NCBI GenBank assembly: GCA_001828855.1
Contig: MHZT01000048.1
Span: 248,001-312,000, forward strand
From: Rhodobacterales bacterium RIFCSPHIGHO2_02_FULL_62_130
Lineage (GTDB): Bacteria > Pseudomonadota > Alphaproteobacteria > Rhodobacterales > Rhodobacteraceae
DNA: 64,000 nucleotides
Direction: 5' to 3'
The notes beneath the pieces are model-generated. The model saw only the letters and a list, made by a program, of their open reading frames with translations, was not told the origin of the DNA and did not search any database. A program made the translations under genes and the position numbers. Below are positions 1 through 7,512 of this stretch, one piece after another. How positions within the stretch are numbered: the stretch's first letter is position 1; every line of letters begins with the position of its first letter.

Positions 1-1
1 T

Positions 2-1186
2 CCGGCCTTTGCGGCCGACCCGATCCTGATCGGTGTGCCGACCGCGCAATCGGGGCCGGTGGGGGTGGCCGATCAGGCGGATTGGCTGAACGGTGTCACC
101 ATGGCCGTCGAGGAGATCAACGCGGCGGGGGGCGTGAACGGGCGGATGCTGGAAACGCGGGTGGTGGATATTGACCTGCTGACGCCGGAAGGCACGGTGG
201 CCGCGTTCCAAAGCCTGACCGAGCAGGGCGTTCACGCGCTGGCGCATTCCTTTGCGATCATTCCGCAGCCTGCGATGGATGTGGCGGCGGTGACGGGAAC
301 GCCCTATCTGCATGGCAATACCTCGCAGGCGAGCCTTGATCTGTTCAAATCGGACCCGCAGAAATACCGCAACATCTTTCAGGTCGATGTGGCAGAGACG
401 TGGTATGGTGCGGGGCTGGTGCGCTATATCTCGGACGCCAAGGCGGCGGGTTGGGCGCCCAAGAACAACCGCGTCCATATCGTGCAAGAGCAGATCGGCT
501 ATACGCAGGTGATCTCGAAGGCCACGCAGGATGCGATTGCGGCCTCGGGTGGGGAATGGGAGGTGGGGCAGATCACCGATATCCAGTTCCCCGTGCAGGA
601 TTGGTCGCCCGTCATTCAGGCGCTGAAAGAGCAGGATGCGGGCGTCATCATGATCGACCACTGGGTTGCGGCCGAGTTGGCGTCTTTTGCCAATGCCTAT
701 GTGCTGGACCCTGTGCCGGGCGCGCTGGTCTATCTGCAATATGGCCCGTCGCAGCCCGAGTTCCTTGATCTGGCAGCAGAAAATGCCGAAGGGTTTATCT
801 GGGGTTCGGTGATTGGCACCTATGCCGATGAAAAGGGTGCGGCCTTCCGCGCGGCCTATCAGGAGAAATTCCCCGGCACGATGGGGATGGTTTACACGGG
901 GTCGGGCTATGACACCGTGCATATTCTGGCGCAGGTCTGGGCCACGGTGGACCCGTCCGAATTTGATGCGGTGGGCGCGGCGATCAAAGCGATCACGTAT
1001 CGCGGGGTTTGCGGCACTTATACTTTCGCCAATGATACCAACTCTGGCACCTCTTACCCCAACCAGACCGATGATCCCGAGGCAGGTCAGGCCCATCTGA
1101 TTTTTCAGGTGCAGGATGGCGCGCACAAGATCATCGCGCCTGCCGCCTTTGCCGAGGCCGCATTCCGCCCCGCGCCCTGGATGTAA
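2..1186 (+). CDS. Amide/urea-type ABC transporter substrate-binding protein (5' end cut off)
   Basis: This is the periplasmic binding protein of the ABC importer encoded by the next four genes. The frame is open from the first bases of the window, so the true start lies upstream. The residues PAFA-ADP at the left edge look like the end of a Sec signal peptide with cleavage after AFA. What follows (IGVPTAQSG, then a region rich in VEEINAAGG) is typical of type I periplasmic binding proteins of the branched-chain amino acid/urea/short-chain amide group. About 394 residues are visible, close to full mature length. Because the operon ends in an N,N-dimethylformamidase, the ligand is probably a formamide or other small amide; that is inference from neighbours, not from binding residues. 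Confidence 0.85.
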   Translation, partial: PAFAADPILIGVPTAQSGPVGVADQADWLNGVTMAVEEINAAGGVNGRMLETRVVDIDLLTPEGTVAAFQSLTEQGVHALAHSFAIIPQPAMDVAAVTGTPYLHGNTSQASLDLFKSDPQKYRNIFQVDVAETWYGAGLVRYISDAKAAGWAPKNNRVHIVQEQIGYTQVISKATQDAIAASGGEWEVGQITDIQFPVQDWSPVIQALKEQDAGVIMIDHWVAAELASFANAYVLDPVPGALVYLQYGPSQPEFLDLAAENAEGFIWGSVIGTYADEKGAAFRAAYQEKFPGTMGMVYTGSGYDTVHILAQVWATVDPSEFDAVGAAIKAITYRGVCGTYTFANDTNSGTSYPNQTDDPEAGQAHLIFQVQDGAHKIIAPAAFAEAAFRPAPWM

Positions 1187-1195
1187 GCGCGCAGC

Positions 1196-1927
1196 ATGGC
1201 ACCCGAGGACGGCATCTTCGGTTGCCGGGGGATTGGCATATCCTTCGGCGGCCGCGCGATCCTGCGCGAGGTTTCCCTTTCCGTTTCCCACGGAGAGGTG
1301 CTTGGTCTTGTCGGTCCCAACGGGGCTGGCAAGACCAGTCTTTTTGAAATCCTGTGCGGTCGCTACACGGCCAGCGCGGGTCAGGTCTTTCTGAAAGGAC
1401 AGGACGTGACGCGCAGGGCGGTGCATGACCGTGCGCGGATGGGTCTTGCGCGCACCTATCAAAGTCCGGTGGTGCCGTCTGCCATGACGATTGCCGAAAC
1501 CTTTCGCGCGGCGCGCTATGCCTACAGGCCTTACAAGACCCGTATGGAGGCCGAATGGGCCTGCCATCTGGCGAATTTCCGGCAGCCTTGGGATCGGATC
1601 GCGGGATCACTGGACACGTTTGACCGGCGCAAGCTGTTGCTGGCCTGTCTGCTGATGCGGCGGCCTGCGGTGCTGTTGCTGGATGAACCGGCCTCGGGGC
1701 TGATCAATTCGGAAATTGACGAGTTGGACCTGATCATCCGGCGTCTGGTGGATGAATACCATATCGCGGCCATCCTGATCGAACATCGGCTGGAACTGTT
1801 GTCGGCCATCGCGGATCGGGCGGTGGTGCTGGATATGGGCGAGGTGATTGCCACCGGCACCCCGCAAGAGGTGTTCCAGAACCCGCGCGTGCTGGCCGCC
1901 TATTTCGAGGAGCCGGCGCATGGCTGA
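1196..1927 (+). CDS. ABC transporter ATP-binding protein, LivG/UrtD type, degenerate signature
   Basis: One of two nucleotide-binding subunits that would power the importer from the cytoplasmic face. It has 243 residues, Walker A GPNGAGKT at 40-47 and Walker B LLLDE at 160-164, followed by a LIEHRLELL switch region like other LivG proteins. The place where LSGGQ/LSYGQ should be (about residues 139-147) reads LDTFDRRK, so the invariant glycine is missing. The partner ATPase has a normal signature, so the dimer may have one canonical and one degenerate ATP site. The start ATG at 1196 lies 9 nt after the binding-protein stop. The 3' end overlaps the next gene by 8 nt, implying translational coupling. 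Confidence 0.88.
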   Translation: MAPEDGIFGCRGIGISFGGRAILREVSLSVSHGEVLGLVGPNGAGKTSLFEILCGRYTASAGQVFLKGQDVTRRAVHDRARMGLARTYQSPVVPSAMTIAETFRAARYAYRPYKTRMEAEWACHLANFRQPWDRIAGSLDTFDRRKLLLACLLMRRPAVLLLDEPASGLINSEIDELDLIIRRLVDEYHIAAILIEHRLELLSAIADRAVVLDMGEVIATGTPQEVFQNPRVLAAYFEEPAHG

Positions 1928-2618
1928 TATTCTGAAAATCAGCGGCCTGACCGCGGGCTACGGGCCTTTGCGCGTGCTGCACGAGATCGATTTTCGTGTG
2001 GGCGAGGGCGAGCGGGTGGGGCTTGTCGGTCTGAACGGTCACGGCAAGACCACGCTTTTCCGTGCGATTTCATCGCTGGTCGGCTGGCAATCGGGGTCGA
2101 TCCTGTTGAACGGGGCCGAAGTGGGTGGCAGCCGTTCCACCGGGCCGGGGCGGCGGACGCCTGCGATTGTGCGGGCGGGTCTGGCGATGACTCCGCAGGG
2201 GGATGCGATCTTTCCGGGGTTAAGCGTGGCGCAGCATCTGGATTGCGGGGCCTATACGCCAAAAGCATGGAAAGACCGCAAGGCGCGGCGGGATATGGTG
2301 TTCGACATCTTTCCACCGCTGCGAAAGCTGGAACATGCGCTGGTCGGGCGGCTGTCGGGGGGCGAGCGGCGGATGGTCTCGGTGGGGCGCGCGCTGATGG
2401 TGGATGCGCGGCTTTATCTGATCGACGAGCCGTCTCTGGGCCTTGCCCCCAAGATCAGCGCCAGCGTGATCGAGGCGCTGTTTGCCCTGCCGCAAGACGG
2501 GCGCGCGATGGTGATTGCCGAACAGAATGTGGCGCTGCTGTCGGGGCGGGTGGATCGCATGGTGGGGATGCACGCAGGCCGTATCCGCGGCGATGTTGGC
2601 CATGTGAGTTTGCATTGA
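1920..2618 (+). CDS. ABC transporter ATP-binding protein, LivF/UrtE type
   Basis: Second nucleotide-binding subunit of the importer, 232 residues from the ATG at 1920. The frame is open further upstream, but this ATG begins the usual MADILKISGL...GYG start of LivF proteins. Walker A GLNGHGKT is at 37-44, an intact LSGGE signature at 145-149 and Walker B LYLIDE at 165-170, with the PSLGLAP motif typical of LivF. It overlaps the upstream ATPase by 8 nt, and its stop shares one base with the start of the permease gene. Together with its partner it would hydrolyse ATP to import the amide substrate. Confidence 0.9.
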   Translation: MADILKISGLTAGYGPLRVLHEIDFRVGEGERVGLVGLNGHGKTTLFRAISSLVGWQSGSILLNGAEVGGSRSTGPGRRTPAIVRAGLAMTPQGDAIFPGLSVAQHLDCGAYTPKAWKDRKARRDMVFDIFPPLRKLEHALVGRLSGGERRMVSVGRALMVDARLYLIDEPSLGLAPKISASVIEALFALPQDGRAMVIAEQNVALLSGRVDRMVGMHAGRIRGDVGHVSLH

Positions 2619-3547
2619 TGGATATTTCAGTCACTTTTATCAACGGGTTGAACCTTGCCGCGATCTACGGGCTGATGGCGATTGGCATATCCTTGCTGTG
2701 GTCCTCGGTCGGAATGATCAACATGGCGCATGGGGCAACCTTTGCCGCCTCGGGCTATGCGGCATGGCTGGCGGCGGATGCGACCAAGGCGCTGGTGCTG
2801 GCGGCTTTTGGCAAGGGCGTGCTGACCACAAGCGTGATGGCGGGGATTACCCTGACGGCGGGGGCGGGCTTTGGCGCGCTGTTTGGCGCGGTGATCTATC
2901 TGCTGGCCTTCCTGCCGATCCATGACAAACCGAATTTTCCGGTCCGCAGCCTGATCGTGACGCTGGCGATCAACCTTGCCACGGTGCAGGGCTTGCTGTG
3001 GTATTTCGGGCCAAAGCAAAAGAACCTGCCCAAGATTTTCGGCACCGGCAAGCTGGAGGTTCTGGGCATCTCGGCCCGTTATGACCAGATCGGGGCCATC
3101 CTGGCGACGACCGTGATCCTTGGGCTGGTGCTTTTCTGGCTGCGGGTGTCGCGCAAGGGGCTGGAAATCCGCGCGATGATGCAGAACCCCGAGGGCGCGG
3201 TTCTGTCGGGCATTTCCGTGCGCTGGACCGCGCTGCCGGTGACGATGCTGACGGGGGCGCTGGCGGGGCTGGCGGCGATTTTGCTGTCGCAGACCATCTT
3301 CGTGTCGCCCACCTCTGGCACCATGCCGCTGATCAAGGGGCTGACGATTGCGCTGCTGGGCGGGCTTGGATCGGTTCCCGGTGCGGTGGCGGGGGCCATC
3401 ATCATCGGCTTTCTTGAGGCGATTGTGGGCGCGATCCCCTTCCTTGGTCAACGCTATGTGCTGTTTGCGACCTTCGTTTTCATCATTACCGTCCTGATCA
3501 TCCGCCCGCGCGGGATTGGCGGCTTGCTGGACGAGGCGCGCAAATGA
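2618..3547 (+). CDS. ABC transporter permease, LivH/UrtB type
   Basis: Integral membrane subunit of the importer, 309 residues from the ATG at 2618, which overlaps the preceding stop codon by one base. The protein is mostly hydrophobic segments, begins with the INGLNLAAIYGLMAIG segment typical of LivH and has NMAHGA near residue 35. A LLGGLGSVPGAVAGA segment near residue 250 is the usual cytoplasmic coupling region of this family. The frame runs open well upstream, but that extension belongs to the overlapping ATPase. The gene ends 4 nt inside the next permease gene. Substrate preference cannot be read from the sequence. Confidence 0.88.
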   Translation: MDISVTFINGLNLAAIYGLMAIGISLLWSSVGMINMAHGATFAASGYAAWLAADATKALVLAAFGKGVLTTSVMAGITLTAGAGFGALFGAVIYLLAFLPIHDKPNFPVRSLIVTLAINLATVQGLLWYFGPKQKNLPKIFGTGKLEVLGISARYDQIGAILATTVILGLVLFWLRVSRKGLEIRAMMQNPEGAVLSGISVRWTALPVTMLTGALAGLAAILLSQTIFVSPTSGTMPLIKGLTIALLGGLGSVPGAVAGAIIIGFLEAIVGAIPFLGQRYVLFATFVFIITVLIIRPRGIGGLLDEARK

Positions 3548-5055
3548 AGAAGTTCTACGAAATCGGTCAGCGCCCGTCGGAAATCATCCTGCATCCTGCG
3601 GGGGATAGCCCCTTGGCGCGCAGGCGCCTGCCCTTGACCCGCCGCCATCTGCTGAAATGGCGCAGCCGCACCAATCCGAAAACCCTGCAACAAGAGCGGA
3701 TGTTGGCCGACAAGCGCCCGCTGTGGTGGGCGATCGGGCTGGGGGCGCTGCTGGTGGCCGCGCCGTTCCTGTCGAACCCCATGCTGACCATCGCCGCAAT
3801 CTTTTGCATCTTTGCGGCGATCAATGTGCTGTGGACACTGGTGATCGGCACGGCGGGGATATTCTCGCTGGCGACGCTCGCCATCGTCGGCATCGGCGCC
3901 TATGCGAGTGCGGGGCTGAATATCTGGTTGGGCCTGCCGTGGCCGCTGATGTTCGTGGCGGGCGGTATTGCGGGGCTGATCGTGGGCGGCTTTCTGGCGC
4001 TGCCTTCGACGCGGCTGGACGGGTTGTATTACGCGCTGCTGACCATGGGCTTTGCCGAGATTTGCCGCGTGTTCGTCCAGCAACTCAAGGTGCTGACGCC
4101 TGCAAACGGGTCGATCAACAATGTCGGCTCTTTCATCCCTGCCGACTGGCAGTTGCAGCGGCCCGGCCTTTTGTTGGGCTTTGCGGGGGCCTTTGTCATC
4201 CTGCTGCTGGCGCTTTTGATCTTTCGCATCGTCAATTCCGAACGCCTTGGCATGTTGCTGCAAGCCGCGCGCGAGGATGAGGCCTTTGCCGAGGCCACCG
4301 GCATCGATTTCCGCCGCGCAAGGCTGCATGTGTTCCTGATCTCGTCGGCGGGGTTGGGGGTGATCGGGGCGTTTTACGCGCAGTTTTACGGATCAATCTC
4401 GCCTTCGATCTTCAGTCTTGACCAGTTGATGCTGCTGTTTGCGATGATCGTGATTGGCGGGTTGGGGCGCAGCGAGGGGGCGGTGATCGGCACCGCCATC
4501 GTGGTGCTGATCGACAAGGGCCTGCTGAACCTTGGCCCGATTCGCATTCTTCTGGTGGCGGCCCTGATGCTGGCCGTGACCCCTCTGGCCCATAACGGGC
4601 TTGTCGGCATCCGCGAGCAATTCCGGGGCTGGCGCAATCGCAAGAAATCCGAGGCGCGCGCGCGTCGCACTGAAAAGGGGGGCGAAGTCATGCCCGAGGA
4701 AGCCATCGAATTCGCGGACAAGCAGGAAATCTACTACCGGCGGTTCCAGAAACGCCTGCGCGACCGGTTGAAGGCGCTGATCACGCCCGAATTGATCGAG
4801 GAACACCGCCAGCGGCCCTTGGGGCAACATTCCGATGCGCTGAACCGGGTGTTGAACCACTTTAGGCGCGGCGAGGTGGCGGACAAATACGCGATCATGC
4901 GGCAGCCGGGGCAGTTCCATTCCTACAAGATCGTGGCCTTTTCCGGTGTGCGCGGTGCGCCGCCGCGACTGGTCGATGACAAGATATACGAGGACATCAA
5001 TCAAGCCTATCACGCCGTGTTCCTTTTGCGCGTCAATGACTTGATGGAAAGCTGA
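3544..5055 (+). CDS. LivM-type permease fused in frame to a DMFase small-subunit-like domain
   Basis: This 503-residue protein has two parts. Residues about 60-360 form a LivM/UrtC-type ABC permease with the expected hydrophobic segments and an IVIGGLGRSEGAVIG coupling region. A basic linker follows (RKKSEARARRTEKGG), then residues 383-503 form a soluble tail with LIEEH, PLG, LNRVLNHFRR, HSYKIVAF, LVDD and HAVFLLRVNDL. That tail matches, as I recall the family, the ~130-residue small (alpha) subunit of N,N-dimethylformamidase. The large-subunit gene starts 1 nt after the stop. No stop codon separates the two parts. An A4G6 run at 4673-4682 precedes ATG 4690, so internal initiation, slippage or a base-call error at the run must be considered. 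Confidence 0.85.
   Translation: MKKFYEIGQRPSEIILHPAGDSPLARRRLPLTRRHLLKWRSRTNPKTLQQERMLADKRPLWWAIGLGALLVAAPFLSNPMLTIAAIFCIFAAINVLWTLVIGTAGIFSLATLAIVGIGAYASAGLNIWLGLPWPLMFVAGGIAGLIVGGFLALPSTRLDGLYYALLTMGFAEICRVFVQQLKVLTPANGSINNVGSFIPADWQLQRPGLLLGFAGAFVILLLALLIFRIVNSERLGMLLQAAREDEAFAEATGIDFRRARLHVFLISSAGLGVIGAFYAQFYGSISPSIFSLDQLMLLFAMIVIGGLGRSEGAVIGTAIVVLIDKGLLNLGPIRILLVAALMLAVTPLAHNGLVGIREQFRGWRNRKKSEARARRTEKGGEVMPEEAIEFADKQEIYYRRFQKRLRDRLKALITPELIEEHRQRPLGQHSDALNRVLNHFRRGEVADKYAIMRQPGQFHSYKIVAFSGVRGAPPRLVDDKIYEDINQAYHAVFLLRVNDLMES
4690..5055 (+). CDS. dmfA1: DMFase small (alpha) subunit region, possible separate product from an internal start
   Basis: This is the 3' part of the permease frame, listed separately because it may be translated alone. 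ATG 4690 is in frame and preceded 7 nt upstream by AAAAGGGGGG, a strong ribosome-binding site. Initiation there would give a 121-residue protein, close to the ~130 residues of known DMFase small subunits. Its position directly before the large-subunit gene matches the dmfA1-dmfA2 order known in Paracoccus. The similarity call rests on shared motifs recalled from memory (LIEEH, FR, SYKI, HAVFL), not an alignment. Whether the protein is tethered, free or both cannot be decided here. Confidence 0.55.
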   Translation: MPEEAIEFADKQEIYYRRFQKRLRDRLKALITPELIEEHRQRPLGQHSDALNRVLNHFRRGEVADKYAIMRQPGQFHSYKIVAFSGVRGAPPRLVDDKIYEDINQAYHAVFLLRVNDLMES

Positions 5056-5056
5056 C

Positions 5057-7366
5057 ATGACCAACGCCCGCATTTTCGGCTATGCCGACCCGCTGAACGC
5101 CCGCGCTGGAGGATCGGTTGATTTCATGATCTCGGTCGAGGGCCGGGATGAGGTTGAGATGGAGCTGGTCCGCGCCCTCCATGGCGATGAAAACCCCGAT
5201 GGGCCGGGCTTTCTGGAGGAGGTCATTCCGCTGGGACTGCCGAAAACGCTGAAAGTGGCGCGGCAATTCACACAAGTCGGGTCATTCGCCCGCGCCGCTG
5301 ATCCCGAGGGGCGGCTGGATGGGCTGCAATCCTTCACCCTGTTCGCCCATGTCTTCCCGACCCTGCCCAAAGCGGAACGCCAGCAGATCATGGGGCGCTG
5401 GGATATTGAAGGATCAAAGGGCTTTGGCCTTGGCATTGATCCCGATGGCCATGTGGCGCTGTGGGTGGGCGATGGTGTGGGGGTGGATGAAATCCGCTCC
5501 GAGATCACCCTTGTGCCGCGCTGCTGGTATTTCGTGGCGGCCAGCTATGACGCAGCCTCACACGAGGCCAATCTGCACGTGATCACCTGTGTTTCGCCGT
5601 GGAACGGGCGGATTTCCACCGTGGTGCCGCTGCAAACCGACACATGGATCAGCGAAACGCTGCGCGTGACTCCGGCGGCGACCAAGGGGGCTGCCAGCTT
5701 CAAACTGGCTTCGGCCACCGCCTTTAACCCCGTGCGCGGGCATTTCGGGGCGTTTCTGTTCAATGGCAAGATCGACCGCTCCGGCGTTTACACCCGTGCC
5801 TTGGCGCGGGCCGACATTGAGGCGCTGGCCAAAGGGGCGGACCCGTCGCAGCAGGGTTTGCTGGCCTATTGGGACCCGACCGCCAACCTGACCCGCGAGG
5901 GCGTGGGCGATACAATCCCCGATACCGGCCCGCACGGGTTGCACATGCAGGGGGTGAACCGCCCTGTGCGTTGCATGACGGGGTTCAACTGGAAGGGCGA
6001 GGACAGCTATCGCCTTGCGCCGGAAACCTTTGGCGGCGTGCATTACCATGATGATGCGATGACCGATTGCGGCTGGCAGGTCAGCTATTCCCTGACCCTG
6101 CCGGGCAGCCTGAAATCCGGCGTCTACTGCCTGCGCCTGCGGGGTGGCGGGGCCGAGGACCATATTCCCTTCATTGTGCGGCCCGCGAAACCAAAGGCAA
6201 AAATCGCCTTCCTGCTGCCGACCTTTACCTATCTGGCCTATGCCAACGAACATCTGGCCTATGAGGCCCCCATCGCGCAGGCGATCACCGCCCATACGCC
6301 GGTGATCGTGGCCGAGGATCTGGAATACAAGAAGCTGGAGGAATTCGGCCTTTCCACCTACGACCACCACACCGATGGCGCGGGGTGCTGCTATTCGTCG
6401 TGGCGGCGGCCCGTGATCTCGATGCGGCCACGTTACCGGATGCCGGCGATGAACTTTCCTTGGGCGCTGCCGGCGGATCTGTCGCTGATCTGGTGGCTGG
6501 ATCATGCCGGTTATGAGTATGATCTGCTGACCGACCACGACCTGCACGCCGAAGGCGCGGCGGCGCTGGCGCCCTATAAGGTGGTGCTGAACGGCACGCA
6601 TCCGGAATATTATTCCGAACAGATGATGGACGGGACCGAGGCCTATCTGGCCGCAGGGGGCCGCGTCATGTATCTGGGCGGCAACGGTTATTACTGGGTG
6701 ACCGGCACCCGTGAAGATGCGCCGCATTGCATCGAGGTTCGCAAGCTGGACAGCGGCTCGCGCGCGTGGCAGGCCGAACCGGGCGAGGGCTATCTGGCCT
6801 CGACCGGGCAGAAATCGGGGCTGTGGCGCAACCGCGGCCGCGCGCCGCAAAAGATCGTGGGCCTAGGTTTCACCACCGAGGGCATGGACGAAAGCCAGCC
6901 CTTTGAGCGGATGCCCGACAGTTTCCACCGCCGTGCATCGTGGATCATGGAGGGGGTTGGCGACGAGGAGTTGATCGGCGATTTCGGCCTTGCCGGTGGC
7001 GGGGCGGGCGGCATCGAATTGGACCGCTATGAGCTGGGCTTGGGAACGCCGCCGCATACCCTGTTGCTGGCGGCGACCATCGGCCATTCCGACAACTACC
7101 CGCTTGTGTCCGAGGAAGTGACCTATGCTTTTCCCGGCAGGGGCGGCACGCAGGACGCGCAGGTGCGCGGCGATATGATCTATTTCACCACCCCGAACCA
7201 AGGTGCGGTGTTCGCGGCGGGGTCGATTGCGTGGTCACAGGCCCTGCCCTGCAAGGGCGGCGAAAACAACGTCGCTCGAATCATGCGTAACGTGTTAAAT
7301 GCTTTCCTGAAGGATGGCGATTTGCCGGGTAGCCAGTTTACGGGCGACGAAAAGCTGTGGCGCTAG
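5057..7366 (+). CDS. dmfA2: N,N-dimethylformamidase large (beta) subunit
   Basis: DMFase hydrolyses N,N-dimethylformamide to formate and dimethylamine using a mononuclear iron held by two tyrosines and a glutamate. This 769-residue protein is close to the known ~760-residue large subunit. Residues about 90-250 look like a LamG/jelly-roll domain (FTLFAHVFP, GRWDIEG, WYFVAASYD). The catalytic half contains THPEYYS with His515 and Glu517, then GGNGYYW with Asn543; this His-x-Glu...Asn spacing equals that recalled for the Paracoccus active site. Tyr395 (LAYANEH) and Tyr435 (TYDHH) are the likely tyrosine ligands. It starts 1 nt after the small-subunit-like domain. The true substrate could be another N-methylated amide. 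Confidence 0.88.
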   Translation: MTNARIFGYADPLNARAGGSVDFMISVEGRDEVEMELVRALHGDENPDGPGFLEEVIPLGLPKTLKVARQFTQVGSFARAADPEGRLDGLQSFTLFAHVFPTLPKAERQQIMGRWDIEGSKGFGLGIDPDGHVALWVGDGVGVDEIRSEITLVPRCWYFVAASYDAASHEANLHVITCVSPWNGRISTVVPLQTDTWISETLRVTPAATKGAASFKLASATAFNPVRGHFGAFLFNGKIDRSGVYTRALARADIEALAKGADPSQQGLLAYWDPTANLTREGVGDTIPDTGPHGLHMQGVNRPVRCMTGFNWKGEDSYRLAPETFGGVHYHDDAMTDCGWQVSYSLTLPGSLKSGVYCLRLRGGGAEDHIPFIVRPAKPKAKIAFLLPTFTYLAYANEHLAYEAPIAQAITAHTPVIVAEDLEYKKLEEFGLSTYDHHTDGAGCCYSSWRRPVISMRPRYRMPAMNFPWALPADLSLIWWLDHAGYEYDLLTDHDLHAEGAAALAPYKVVLNGTHPEYYSEQMMDGTEAYLAAGGRVMYLGGNGYYWVTGTREDAPHCIEVRKLDSGSRAWQAEPGEGYLASTGQKSGLWRNRGRAPQKIVGLGFTTEGMDESQPFERMPDSFHRRASWIMEGVGDEELIGDFGLAGGGAGGIELDRYELGLGTPPHTLLLAATIGHSDNYPLVSEEVTYAFPGRGGTQDAQVRGDMIYFTTPNQGAVFAAGSIAWSQALPCKGGENNVARIMRNVLNAFLKDGDLPGSQFTGDEKLWR

Positions 7367-7395
7367 GCGGGGCAGGACGGACTGGTGGCAAGCAG

Positions 7396-7440
7396 CGGGG
7401 GGCTGTCTGCCCCCCGGTCACATTCGCGGGCGAATGCGAC
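7396..7440 (+). terminator. Tandem hairpins after the DMFase operon
   Basis: Two inverted repeats follow the DMFase stop. The first is a perfect 8-bp stem CGGGGGGC/GCCCCCCG with loop TGTCT (7396-7416). The second is CATTCGC/GCGAATG around GG (7421-7436), extended by GTC/GAC outside one mismatch. Neither is followed by a T-run, so they may act as an mRNA 3'-end stabiliser rather than a classic terminator. Confidence 0.5.
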
Positions 7441-7472
7441 CTCCCCCCGAGGATATTTGGGCAGAGAGGATG

Positions 7473-7491
7473 ACAATTTGAGTCAAATTGT
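7473..7491. promoter_or_regulatory. Perfect 19-bp palindrome upstream of the LuxR-type regulator gene
   Basis: ACAATTTGAGTCAAATTGT is a perfect inverted repeat with 9-bp arms and one central base. It ends 21 nt before the ATG of the LuxR-family gene at 7513. Size and symmetry suit a dimeric LuxR-type regulator, so autoregulation is the simplest reading. No binding evidence is available. Confidence 0.6.
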
Positions 7492-7512
7492 TCGGAACCG
7501 GGTGGGGTGGCC

